In this document: in pieces, positions 1-8,315 of the stretch | Numbering within the stretch: position 1 is the first letter of the stretch | Layout of the letters: every line of letters begins with the position of its first letter | Source: CAYNUJ01 sp964573255 | GTDB taxonomy: Bacteria; Bacteroidota; Ignavibacteria; Ignavibacteriales; Melioribacteraceae | Assembly: GCA_964573255.1 (NCBI GenBank) | Contig: CAZNJB010000018.1 | Span: 6,675 to 70,674, forward strand | Reading direction: 5' to 3' | DNA length: 64,000 nucleotides | Translations under genes and position numbers: made by a program | Notes under the pieces: model-generated | Databases searched by the model: none | What the model saw: the letters and a program-made list of their open reading frames with translations, nothing else | Told to the model about the DNA's origin: nothing

Positions 1-315
1 GTCTTTCGGATAAGCACCAACCGCCATCTGAGGCTTTTCATTTTTTGGAATGAAAAGTATCGATGGGATGCTTCTAATTCCAAATGCTCCTGCTAATTCC
101 TGCTCCTCTTCGGTATTAATTTTATAAATTACTATTTCGTCTTTATACTCTTCCTGAAGTTCTTCTAAAATAGGAGCAACCATTTTACAAGGCTGGCACC
201 AATCTGCATAAAAATCGATTATTGCAGGTTTGTCCCCTAAGTATTTCCACTCTTGATTATTTTCGTAATCAAATACTTTCTCTAAAAATGTTTGTTTTGT
301 CAAATGTTCTAACAT
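1..315 (-). CDS. trxA: Thioredoxin (C-terminus beyond window edge)
   Basis: The first 105 residues of a thioredoxin, a general disulfide reductase of the cytoplasm. The reverse-strand frame from the ATG at 315 reads through the window edge with no stop. The active site reads WCQPCK, preceded by the beta-strand PAIIDFYAD, and the cis-proline segment (SIPSILF) follows, as in classical thioredoxins. WCQPC instead of the commoner WCGPC is a mild variation. Only a few C-terminal residues are likely missing. It is divergent from a YtxJ-like thiol protein, so this end of the window is a small thiol-redox locus. The family is sure; the gene symbol is generic, since several thioredoxin paralogues are common. 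Confidence 0.9.
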   Translation of the reverse strand, partial: MLEHLTKQTFLEKVFDYENNQEWKYLGDKPAIIDFYADWCQPCKMVAPILEELQEEYKDEIVIYKINTEEEQELAGAFGIRSIPSILFIPKNEKPQMAVGAYPKD

Positions 316-458
316 TTTATTTTCCTATTATTATTTTATGATTTACATTCAGTATGATGTACTGAATCAAAAATGGATTCAAACTGTCTCCTGCAAAAAG
401 TTAATTTTAAAATGTCGGATAAAAAATCTAATTTTGTGGTTCAATTTATAGGGGAGAA

Positions 459-824
459 ATGAAAGCTATAAAGAATATAGAAAGTATAGATGAATGGACG
501 GAAATATTGAATGATAATTCCGGAACCATCAATAGAGTTATTTTTAAAAACAGTAATCATTGTGTGATAAGTTTTTCGGCATTTAGAGAATTTCAAAAAT
601 GGGCTGCTAATCTTGCTTCGGATGAGCCAGTTGAATTATACGTAGTTGATGTTATTAATCAGCGCTCAATTAGCAATCACATTGCTGAAACTCTGGGTGT
701 CATACATCAATCCCCGCAAATTATTTGGATAAATGGCGGGAAAGTTATATCCCATTTTAGTCATTATCAAATAACCCTTGATAAATTAAATGAAGTTTAT
801 AATAGTTTAGAGGTCCCGAAATGA
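459..824 (+). CDS. ytxJ: YtxJ-like monothiol thioredoxin-fold protein
   Basis: A 121-residue cytoplasmic protein resembling the YtxJ family (bacillithiol-system redox protein). The thioredoxin-fold pattern is visible: a strand (RVIFKNS), then the single-cysteine motif NHCVIS where thioredoxins have CxxC, then AFREFQKW, a central strand (VELYVVDVI) and the SPQIIWINGGK segment that corresponds to the cis-Pro loop. Only this one Cys is present, as expected for a monothiol enzyme that reduces mixed disulfides with a low-molecular-weight thiol. The RBS (GGGGAGAA) lies just before the ATG. Its stop overlaps the start of the TPR gene by 4 nt. No bacillithiol genes are seen here, so the thiol partner is unknown. 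Confidence 0.72.
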   Translation: MKAIKNIESIDEWTEILNDNSGTINRVIFKNSNHCVISFSAFREFQKWAANLASDEPVELYVVDVINQRSISNHIAETLGVIHQSPQIIWINGGKVISHFSHYQITLDKLNEVYNSLEVPK

Positions 825-1420
825 AAATAAAAATGAGATATATATATTTATTCATTATTTTGGCTGCGGCCATAACTATAATATTATCCGGAATAAATTC
901 TGAAACACCTAAAATAACCAATTCTATCCCTCAAGATGAAATTCATAAAAATATGAACCCAAATCTTGGTGGTGATAATCCGAGTAGAGACAACGTATCT
1001 TCCGAGTTTAAGCACCAATTAGAGATGTACAAAAAGATAATCGATGAAAATCCTAAAGATACTTTGAGTATGAGAAAATATGCTGAATTATTAAGTGCAG
1101 CTCATAAACCGGAAGAAGGGAACAAATATTTCGAGATGATATTGGCAATAGATCCGAATAGATTGGATATTTTGACAAGCATAGTATTTAATTACTACAC
1201 TTTAAAAAGACTCGATAAGGCAACAGAATTTAATGAAAAAATTTTGACAATTGATCCCAACAATATAGATGCTATATATAATAAGGGAGTAATTGAAGCT
1301 ACAAAGGGGAATGAAGATATTGCAAGGAAATTATGGGAAAGGTTAATAAAAATTGCTCCCGATTCTAAAGTTGCCGAAATGGCCAAAACTAATTTGGCTC
1401 ATTTAGCTAATGCCAAATAG
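821..1420 (+). CDS. Membrane-anchored TPR-repeat protein
   Basis: A 199-residue protein with an N-terminal hydrophobic segment (residues about 7-24) that should act as an uncleaved anchor or signal, a polar linker, and three or so tetratricopeptide repeats (about residues 70-190; phrases such as DPNRLDILTSIVFNYYTLKRL and DPNNIDAIYNKGVIEAT). TPR proteins act as scaffolds; the partner is not evident. Translationally coupled to the upstream ytxJ-like gene through an ATGA overlap. Its 3' end overlaps the 3' end of the convergent feoB by 18 nt. Confidence 0.75.
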   Translation: MKIKMRYIYLFIILAAAITIILSGINSETPKITNSIPQDEIHKNMNPNLGGDNPSRDNVSSEFKHQLEMYKKIIDENPKDTLSMRKYAELLSAAHKPEEGNKYFEMILAIDPNRLDILTSIVFNYYTLKRLDKATEFNEKILTIDPNNIDAIYNKGVIEATKGNEDIARKLWERLIKIAPDSKVAEMAKTNLAHLANAK

Positions 1421-3433
1421 CTGCAATAAGTTTATCGTAAGCAGAGCGACTAGATAAGCAAAAGGCGTATAAACAGCCAATTGCAGCAGTGGTATGCGCC
1501 AACTGCCGGTTTCCTGACGGGCAATTGCTACCGTGGAAAGGCATTGCAGGGCAAACACGAAAAAGACTATCAATCCAATTACTTTTGACGGCGTAAATAA
1601 TGGTTTATCCCCGTCAATTTTAGCCTTTTTCATCGCAGAGAGAATAGATTCCTGCAGGGCATCTTCAGTATCGGCCGTAACTTTGAATATTAGAGCCAAT
1701 GAGCTAACAAAGATTTCCCGTGCTGCAAAAGCGGAGATTAAAGAAACACCCACTCGCCAATCCATTCCAAGCGGTTCCATCAATGGCTGAATAAATTTGC
1801 CGAGATATGCCGCATATGAATTTTCCAATCTATATGATATAACCAATTCTTCTTGATTCTTAACCTGTTGTGTATCCGTTTTAATATCCGGATTATAATT
1901 GGGGAAGCTTGTTAAGAACCAGATTACTATTGATAGTCCCAAAATTATTGGACCGGCTTTTCTAAGATAAGCCGTTGTAGAAATATAGGTATTTCTCAAA
2001 ATTACTTTTAATTTGGGCATTCTGTAAGCAGGTAATTCAAGAATAAAAGATGAGTTATCTTGATCCTTTATCAAAGATTTGTTAAATCTGTTAATCAAAG
2101 CGGCAGCAAGCGTAGAACTTACAATACTAAACACATAAATCGCTGCTAAGCCCAATCCAGCAAGCCAAATTTTATCGTGCGGAGTTAAAAATGCAAGCAG
2201 TAATACATAAACCGGCAAACGTGCAGAGCAGGACATAAGAGGAATAATAAAAATCGTTAATAATCTTTCTCTTCTATTCGGTATTGTTCTAGCGGCCATT
2301 ATTGCAGGTACAGCACACGCAAATCCGGAAAGCATTGGAACAAAACTGCGCCCGTTTAACCCGATTTTATTTAACGGTTTATCCGCAATCATAGCGCCAC
2401 GGGCTAAATACCCGGTATCTTCCATAAATCCGAGAATGAGAAATAGAATAATTATTTGCGGTACAAAAACCATTACTGCACCGACCCCACTAATTATTCC
2501 TTCGCTAATTAAATCCGTGATAATGCTGTGTCCGAAAGCTGTTATTACGAATTTTGCTGCACTTGCAAATAGCCCGTCAACTAAATCCATAACAGGAATT
2601 GCAAGCCAAAAAATTGCAGTAAAAGTAAAAGCCATTATCAAGAAAAATAATATTCCGCCCCAAATAGGATGAAGAAAATATCTGTCTAATTTTAAGGTTA
2701 TCGGATCAGGCATATTATCATCATCATCTGCAATATTCTCGGGTTGGATAACCTTCAATTGTTTGTTTGCCTGCTCGAGATTTTTTTTATCAATTAACGT
2801 CGGACGAATAATTATCTGCTTTTCAATTTCTTCTATTTTACGATAAGCTTCTAATAAACTATTGGTGTCTTTCCACTTAATATCCGGGGGAGTAAGACGG
2901 ATTTCTTTTTTTGTATTAATTTTCTTCTTTGCAATTTCAATCAGTTGTTCAACACCATCTCCGTTTCTACCATCAATTCCTACTACAGGAATTCCCAAAA
3001 TCAAACTTAATTTTTTTATATCTAATTTTCGGTTCTTTTTCTGGAGAATATCCAGCATCGTAATGGCTAATACTGTATTGAATCCGCATTCCATTAATTG
3101 TTGAGTTAACAGCAAATGTCTGGATATTTGGCTGGCATCGGCAGTAACAATAACTAAATGTGGTTTCCCGAATTTTGGATGTTCGAAGATAGATTTGATA
3201 GTAACTTCTTCGTCCAATGAATTTGGGATAAGACTGATTATTCCTGGGGAATCGAGTATTGTAGCGTTAAAATTAAATCGTGGATGAATATCGCTTGTAT
3301 GGTATTCAATTGTAGAACCTGGGTAATTAACTGTTTTAAAGTTTTTACCGGAGAGGTAATTAAATAACGTAGTTTTACCCGAATTGGGTGGCCCAACTAG
3401 GGCAATAACCGGTTTTTCAGGAAAGGAACTCAT
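1403..3433 (-). CDS. feoB: Ferrous iron transporter FeoB
   Basis: A 676-residue Fe(II) importer. The N-terminal G domain shows the P-loop GPPNSGKTT (about residues 14-22), the G2 region with the FeoB-typical NYPGSTIEY, and G3 DSPG. The guanine-specificity motif, normally NxxD, reads TMLD here. The membrane part (from about residue 250) has two gate-like repeats with FeoB landmarks, including GFMEDTGYLARGA, PMLSGFACAVPAIMAARTI, RLPVYVLLL and SAFAAREIFVSSL. Length is close to the usual 650-750. Its ATG overlaps the feoA stop (ATGA). The neighbouring DtxR-like gene suggests iron-responsive control. Confidence 0.96.
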   Translation of the reverse strand: MSSFPEKPVIALVGPPNSGKTTLFNYLSGKNFKTVNYPGSTIEYHTSDIHPRFNFNATILDSPGIISLIPNSLDEEVTIKSIFEHPKFGKPHLVIVTADASQISRHLLLTQQLMECGFNTVLAITMLDILQKKNRKLDIKKLSLILGIPVVGIDGRNGDGVEQLIEIAKKKINTKKEIRLTPPDIKWKDTNSLLEAYRKIEEIEKQIIIRPTLIDKKNLEQANKQLKVIQPENIADDDDNMPDPITLKLDRYFLHPIWGGILFFLIMAFTFTAIFWLAIPVMDLVDGLFASAAKFVITAFGHSIITDLISEGIISGVGAVMVFVPQIIILFLILGFMEDTGYLARGAMIADKPLNKIGLNGRSFVPMLSGFACAVPAIMAARTIPNRRERLLTIFIIPLMSCSARLPVYVLLLAFLTPHDKIWLAGLGLAAIYVFSIVSSTLAAALINRFNKSLIKDQDNSSFILELPAYRMPKLKVILRNTYISTTAYLRKAGPIILGLSIVIWFLTSFPNYNPDIKTDTQQVKNQEELVISYRLENSYAAYLGKFIQPLMEPLGMDWRVGVSLISAFAAREIFVSSLALIFKVTADTEDALQESILSAMKKAKIDGDKPLFTPSKVIGLIVFFVFALQCLSTVAIARQETGSWRIPLLQLAVYTPFAYLVALLTINLLQLFGIS

Positions 3434-3651
3434 ATTATTTTAATAGTTTCAGCCTCGTTTTTTCTAATCGCAATTACAGTCCCTCTCACCGAAAATGCCA
3501 AAGGATCATCGAAAAGTGATTTTGTAATTAAAGTTATATTCTGGCCGGGCGTAAACCCACATTCCAAGATTCTTCTTGCCGAAGGATGATTACTATCTAT
3601 TGAATCGATTTTCGCGCTTTCGCCAAATTTTAACGTTGCTGCTGTTCTCAT
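3430..3651 (-). CDS. feoA: FeoA, SH3-like partner of FeoB
   Basis: A 73-residue FeoA-family protein: small beta-barrel domain with the diagnostic RRILECGFTPGQNITLI segment and the C-terminal strand pair (PLAFSVRGTVIAIRKNEAETIKI). FeoA is thought to bind the cytoplasmic part of FeoB and tune ferrous iron transport. First gene of the feoAB pair, coupled to feoB by a 4-nt overlap. No strong Shine-Dalgarno precedes the ATG. About 240 nt separate it from the upstream DtxR-like gene on the same strand, enough room for its own promoter. Confidence 0.92.
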   Translation of the reverse strand: MRTAATLKFGESAKIDSIDSNHPSARRILECGFTPGQNITLITKSLFDDPLAFSVRGTVIAIRKNEAETIKII

Positions 3652-3835
3652 TTTTACGTATCTGCAAATTATTTAGATTTAGTCTACATAAATATAAGAT
3701 TATTTGGCAAACGTGTCAAGAAAATAATACTTTGGAATCGAAAAATATTATATCCGTAACCTCTTTATTTACAACGACTTAACGATTCGGCGATAAAATT
3801 ACTTACAAAAAAATAATGAATGTAAAGTATTTTAT

Positions 3836-3847
3836 TTGCTATAGCAA
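3836..3847. promoter_or_regulatory. Candidate 12-nt palindromic operator upstream of feoA
   Basis: TTGCTATAGCAA is a perfect palindrome in the intergenic space between the regulator's stop (3896) and the feoA start (3651). The location suits an operator for feoAB, but the spacing of about 185 nt to the feoA ATG is long and no second copy was found in front of the divergent operon. Weak evidence. Confidence 0.25.
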
Positions 3848-3895
3848 TAAAAATGATGTAAAAACAACACTTGTTTTATAGGTATAACAAATGAA

Positions 3896-4408
3896 TTATT
3901 CTCTTTCAAATATACATTCTATTTCGCAGACTTCACAAACTTCGGAATCACCGCAAAAAGCCGTATGATTTTCCATTGCTTCTTTGAATTTATGAACTTC
4001 CGGTGAGTCACTGCAATAAAAATCCATAAATTTCAGCAGTTTTTCAGTTGTTGAGCCACTCAATAAATGTTCAACTTTACAAGCGTCTTCTGTAGCCGTT
4101 TGCTCGTCTACTCCTAATACTTTTGTAAGGAATAATGAAAGTAATCTTCTGTTGCAAAGTGTATTATTTATTAACCGCTGGGCTTCTTTTGTAAGATGGA
4201 AAAATTTATTCTCATCTTCGTAAATCAACCCGCGTTCTTTTAATTTTTTCAATGTAATAAATGCCGAACCTCTGGATATTTTGAGGTGACGAGAAACATC
4301 AGCACCTCTGGCATAACCATATTTCTTCAACAATTCGTGAATTGCCCATAGATGGTGAAAATTGCTATGAGTTAATTCAGTTTCGTCAAATTTTTTCCAG
4401 GTTTCCAT
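3896..4408 (-). CDS. DtxR/MntR-like metal-dependent regulator with Cys-rich tail
   Basis: About 170 residues. An N-terminal winged helix (ARGADVSRHLKISRGSAFITLKKLKERGLIYEDE) is followed by the DtxR-type metal-binding/dimerisation helix pattern EDACKVEHLLS. The last 25 residues hold a C-x5-C-x2-C-x3-C cluster, not part of standard DtxR/MntR and able in principle to hold a metal or Fe-S centre. The longest frame starts at a TTG (4426), but the ATG at 4408 has GAAAGGA about 7 nt upstream and is preferred. It sits between feoAB and the divergent multiheme-cytochrome operon, so iron (or manganese) control of both is a reasonable inference. The effector metal is not shown by the sequence. Confidence 0.82.
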   Translation of the reverse strand: METWKKFDETELTHSNFHHLWAIHELLKKYGYARGADVSRHLKISRGSAFITLKKLKERGLIYEDENKFFHLTKEAQRLINNTLCNRRLLSLFLTKVLGVDEQTATEDACKVEHLLSGSTTEKLLKFMDFYCSDSPEVHKFKEAMENHTAFCGDSEVCEVCEIECIFERE

Positions 4409-4458
4409 CAGTTTCCTTTCGTTCAAATTGTCACGAATTCATCTTTTATGGAACTAAT

Positions 4459-4476
4459 ATATAAAATCTTTTATAT
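4459..4476. promoter_or_regulatory. AT-only dyad between divergent regulator and electron-transfer operon
   Basis: Perfect 8-nt arms (ATATAAAA and TTTTATAT) around a TC centre lie in the 109-nt divergent promoter region. It could be an operator or simply promoter AT-richness; low sequence complexity makes chance occurrence likely. Confidence 0.25.
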
Positions 4477-4517
4477 TATTTGTAATATTTTTTGTTAAAT
4501 TAACCGGCAAAAAAAAT

Positions 4518-5396
4518 ATGAACAAGAAATTACACACTATTTATGTCGGAATGTTTTTTCTTATAGGAATTTCCGTCACTTTCCTTATTATTTACAACGC
4601 ATATGAATATTATTCTCTACCCTTAAAAGAGAGATTCTACAGTCCCTTGCATAATACATATAAACCAAGCGGAACATTGGGACATGGGATGGGTATCATC
4701 GGCTCATTGATGATGATATTCGGCGTTTCTATCTATATGGTTCGAAAAAGATGGCGCAAAATGATGAGATTAGGAGTTCTTAAGCATTGGCTTGAATTCC
4801 ACATTTTTATGTGTACAGTAGGACCAATCTTGGTTCTGTTTCATACCGCAATGAAATTCGGGGGTATTGTTTCCATAAGTTTTTGGAGTATGGTTGCGGT
4901 TGTAATAAGTGGTTTTATCGGTAGATTTATTTATGTTAGAATTCCAAGGACAATTCAAGGGCAGGAACTTGATTTTAGTGAGCTGAAGAGAGAAAGCGAC
5001 GAAATAACCGATATGCTTAAGAATATGTATCATGTTAATCAAGAAATCATTGATAAGTTGGAGAATTTTGCGAGAACCGAACAATATAAGGATATAAGTT
5101 TGCGTAAAATTATTCCAGTAATTATCCAAGATTACTTAAGAGGAAGAAGAATTAGAAAATCTTTGCATCAAAATGTTGCATTAGTTTATGATCTTCATGA
5201 AAAAGCCACTAAAGATATTTTAAGAGCTATCGATAATAAACTGCTTTTAATTAGAAGATTAGGTTTGTTAAGAACAATGCAAAAACTTTTTCACTATTGG
5301 CATGTAGCGCATCTTCCTTTTGCGATAATTATGTTTGTTATCATGTTCATACATGTCGCGATTACCATTACTTTCGGTTATAAATGGATATTCTAA
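4518..5396 (+). CDS. Cytochrome b-like integral membrane protein
   Basis: A 292-residue protein with about five membrane segments (near residues 8-26, 56-75, 97-118, 122-140, 265-286) and a helical cytoplasmic insert (about 150-240). Histidines sit at membrane faces in a way expected of bis-His haem b sites: H56, H90, H95 and H109 in the N-terminal part, H259, H262, H265 and H279 in the C-terminal part. It resembles the cytochrome b561/ferric-reductase type bundle but is not assigned to a named family. First gene of a five-gene operon, 13 nt before the ferredoxin-flavoprotein. Inferred role: moving electrons between the flavoprotein or the quinone pool and the periplasmic cytochromes. Confidence 0.75.
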   Translation: MNKKLHTIYVGMFFLIGISVTFLIIYNAYEYYSLPLKERFYSPLHNTYKPSGTLGHGMGIIGSLMMIFGVSIYMVRKRWRKMMRLGVLKHWLEFHIFMCTVGPILVLFHTAMKFGGIVSISFWSMVAVVISGFIGRFIYVRIPRTIQGQELDFSELKRESDEITDMLKNMYHVNQEIIDKLENFARTEQYKDISLRKIIPVIIQDYLRGRRIRKSLHQNVALVYDLHEKATKDILRAIDNKLLLIRRLGLLRTMQKLFHYWHVAHLPFAIIMFVIMFIHVAITITFGYKWIF

Positions 5397-5409
5397 ATAA
5401 AGGAGTAAA

Positions 5410-6741
5410 ATGGAAGTTCTTTTAGAGAATTTAATCACATACGGTCTGCTTTTTATCATTACGGCATTTATATTATTCTTTTATATAAGGAAACACAAAA
5501 AGGGGTCAAAAATAACCGCAGAAAAGATAAAAAAAGCAAAAGAATTTGGATTTCATGAGCCAGTATCTTTACATCCGGTTATAGATTACGACAGCTGTAT
5601 AGGTAGTGGTGCGTGTGTGGCGGCTTGTCCCGAACACGATATACTTGGATTGGTAAACGGTAAAGGAACAACAATAAATGCTTCGCGTTGTGTTGGACAC
5701 GGTGCTTGTTTTCATGCTTGTCCCGTACAAGCAATTTCCCTTGTTATAGGGACAGAAAAAAGGGGTGTGGACTTGCCTCACATTAAGCAAGATTATGAAA
5801 CCAATGTACAGGGAGTTTATATTGCTGGTGAACTTGGCGGGATGGGGCTAATTAAAAATGCAGTAGAGCAGGGTAAACTTGCGGTTGACAATATTGCGAA
5901 AAAGATTGAAAAATCTTCGAAAGCCGAATTTGATATAATTATTATCGGAGCTGGTCCTGCGGGAATATCCGCTACGCTAAATGCACAGAAGCATAATCTG
6001 AAGCATCTTACCATCGAACAGGAAACTTTGGGTGGAACAGTTTATTCTTTCCCAAGAGCAAAAATTGTAATGACATCCCCTATGGAACTGCCTCTCTACG
6101 GAACTGTAAAATTGGTTGAAACTACAAAAGATCAGTTGTTGGAATTATGGAAGGACGTTTTAACTAAGCATAATCTGAAGATAAATGAGAGTGAAAGAGT
6201 ACTTTCGGTAAAAAGAAAATCCGATTTTATTGAAGTTGAAACAACAAAAGGTCTATACACAACACAGAGTGTATTACTCGCAATTGGTAGAAGAGGAACT
6301 CCCAGAAAATTGGGAGTGCCTGGTGAAGATAAACCTAAAGTATATTACAGATTACTTGAGCCGGAATTGATCCATAATCAAGATGTATTGGTTGTTGGTG
6401 GTGGTGATTCTGCGGTTGAATCCGCTATGCTGATTGCTGATGAAGGTAATAATGTAACATTATCTTACAGAAGTGAAAGCTTCAAAAGGATCAAGCCAAA
6501 GAATTTGGAAAGAATAAATGAATATGCTGATTCCGGTAAAATTAAAATTCTATATAATACAAATGTTAAAGAAATATTTGACGATAAAGTAACGTTAACT
6601 GATAAAGACGGAAAAGAGATCGTTTTAAAGAATGATCTGGTTTATATCTTTGCCGGCGGTATTCTGCCGAATAAATTTCTCGAAGATATCGGGATTAAAA
6701 TAACTAAACGTTTTGGCGAAGTAATAATGAAGCACAAATGA
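5410..6741 (+). CDS. Ferredoxin-thioredoxin-reductase-like flavoprotein, apparently circularly permuted
   Basis: 443 residues: an N-terminal membrane anchor (about 8-25), a two-motif ferredoxin domain, then an FAD/NAD(P) fold. The ferredoxin motifs are C63-x2-S66-x2-C69-x3-C73-P and C94-x2-H97-x2-C100-x3-C104-P, so each lacks the second cysteine. Next comes TNVQGVYIAGE (about 130-140), normally the C-terminal FAD motif of thioredoxin reductases, and only then the first Rossmann motif GAGPAG (180-185) and the second, VVGGGDSAVESA (about 327). The protein ends exactly where TNVQGVY would be expected. No CxxC redox site is present. It should pass NAD(P)H electrons to the membrane cytochrome b. 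RBS AAGGAG; ATGA overlap with the next gene. Confidence 0.85.
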   Translation: MEVLLENLITYGLLFIITAFILFFYIRKHKKGSKITAEKIKKAKEFGFHEPVSLHPVIDYDSCIGSGACVAACPEHDILGLVNGKGTTINASRCVGHGACFHACPVQAISLVIGTEKRGVDLPHIKQDYETNVQGVYIAGELGGMGLIKNAVEQGKLAVDNIAKKIEKSSKAEFDIIIIGAGPAGISATLNAQKHNLKHLTIEQETLGGTVYSFPRAKIVMTSPMELPLYGTVKLVETTKDQLLELWKDVLTKHNLKINESERVLSVKRKSDFIEVETTKGLYTTQSVLLAIGRRGTPRKLGVPGEDKPKVYYRLLEPELIHNQDVLVVGGGDSAVESAMLIADEGNNVTLSYRSESFKRIKPKNLERINEYADSGKIKILYNTNVKEIFDDKVTLTDKDGKEIVLKNDLVYIFAGGILPNKFLEDIGIKITKRFGEVIMKHK

Positions 6742-8315
6742 AAAAGTTAATTTTTATATTGTTTTCTTTACAAGGTATTCTTTGGGCACAAATATCTCCG
6801 GGTGATTTATCCGAGTTCCATAAGGACTTGGAAGGAATGAGTAATTGTACTAAGTGCCATGTATTGGGTGAAAAAGTAAATAACTCCAAGTGTCTTGACT
6901 GTCACGAACAAATTAAAAACTTAATTGATCTTAAGCGCGGCTATCACTCCAGTAGCGAAGTAAAAGATAAAGACTGTGCTTCTTGTCACCCTGAACACTT
7001 TGGACGTGATTTTGAAATTATTCGATTGGATAAAGATAAATTCGATCATAATACAACCGGTTTTAAACTTGACGGCAAGCATAAAGAAATAAAATGTGAA
7101 GAATGCCATAAACCGGATTTTATAAAGGACAGCAAGCTAAAGAAGAAAAAGGGCACATATTTAGGAATGGGTCGAGATTGTAAATCCTGTCATCAGGATT
7201 TTCATCAGGGAACACTTGGTGATGACTGCGCATCGTGTCACAATACTGATGAATTCAGACCGGCTCCCAAATTTGACCATAATAATGCAAAGTTCAAATT
7301 AACAGGCAAGCATATTGATACAAGCTGTGAGAAATGCCATAAGAAAACCACAAGAAATAATAAAGAATTTCAACAATTTGTTAATATTAAATTTGCCAGC
7401 TGCGAAAATTGCCATAAAGACATTCATGACGGTAAATTCGGAAAAGATTGTACCAAATGTCATGTCACTTCTTCTTTTACACAAATTAAGAATAAGGATA
7501 AGTTCGATCATAGTAAAACTAATTTCCCCTTGGTTGGCAAACACATAACTGTTGGTTGTAGTGATTGCCACGGTTCAAAACTTAGCAGTAAGCCTAAACA
7601 TCAATATTGCATTGATTGTCATAAAGATTTTCATAAAGGCGAAATCTCCAAGAAAAACAGTGTTGTACAAGACTGTGCTGTTTGCCATACTGTTGACGGT
7701 TTCAGCCCTTCTTTTTTTACAATAGAAGATCATTTCAAGTTAGATTTTAAGCTTGAAGGATCCCACTTGGCAGTTCCGTGTGCATCTTGTCATTACGAAG
7801 AAAATAAATGGAAATTTGATTTTGAGTCAACCAATTGCGCCGATTGTCATGATAATATTCACGATAAATTTATGAGTGCTAAATTCACTGATGCGGGATG
7901 TGAAAATTGCCACAGTGTTGAAAGTTGGCATAGTATTAGAGAGTTCGATCATAACAAAACTAAGTTCGAACTTGTCGGAAAGCATCAAGATGTGAATTGC
8001 GGCAAATGTCATTTAAGTGAATTGGGAAATATTGAAACTCAAAAATTCAAAGATCTTACTCATGATTGTGAGGATTGTCATGAGGATATTCATTTCGGAC
8101 AATTTAAAGAAGATGATAAAACCGATTGTTCCAGATGTCATACACCGGAAAATTGGGTCTCCCTTAAATTTGATCACGAAACTACAAGATTCCCCTTAAA
8201 GGGTGCTCACTCGAAAGTTCAATGCTTTGAATGTCACAAAATAGTAAAATCGGGTACTAATCGTTATGTACAATTTAAAATAGAAGATATAAGATGCGCA
8301 AGTTGTCATTCATAA
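6738..8315 (+). CDS. 20-haem c-type cytochrome, exported
   Basis: 525 residues with a cleavable signal peptide (about 1-17, ending LWAQ) and 20 CxxCH haem-binding motifs. Between them recurs the unit F-D-H-x3-T-x-F-x-L-x-G-x-H followed by CxxCH, in which the extra His residues are likely distal ligands; the motif is known from class III-like multiheme cytochromes. Haem density is about one per 26 residues. Coupled by ATGA to the flavoprotein gene and overlapping the next cytochrome gene by 22 nt. Likely a periplasmic electron carrier between the inner-membrane module and the 40-haem protein. No lipobox is seen. The acceptor is not shown by the sequence. Confidence 0.92.
   Translation: MKKLIFILFSLQGILWAQISPGDLSEFHKDLEGMSNCTKCHVLGEKVNNSKCLDCHEQIKNLIDLKRGYHSSSEVKDKDCASCHPEHFGRDFEIIRLDKDKFDHNTTGFKLDGKHKEIKCEECHKPDFIKDSKLKKKKGTYLGMGRDCKSCHQDFHQGTLGDDCASCHNTDEFRPAPKFDHNNAKFKLTGKHIDTSCEKCHKKTTRNNKEFQQFVNIKFASCENCHKDIHDGKFGKDCTKCHVTSSFTQIKNKDKFDHSKTNFPLVGKHITVGCSDCHGSKLSSKPKHQYCIDCHKDFHKGEISKKNSVVQDCAVCHTVDGFSPSFFTIEDHFKLDFKLEGSHLAVPCASCHYEENKWKFDFESTNCADCHDNIHDKFMSAKFTDAGCENCHSVESWHSIREFDHNKTKFELVGKHQDVNCGKCHLSELGNIETQKFKDLTHDCEDCHEDIHFGQFKEDDKTDCSRCHTPENWVSLKFDHETTRFPLKGAHSKVQCFECHKIVKSGTNRYVQFKIEDIRCASCHS

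Noticed and set aside
3576..3782. Open frame on the plus strand over feoA and its upstream region
   Set aside because: Lies antisense to feoA, has no RBS and no recognisable protein pattern.
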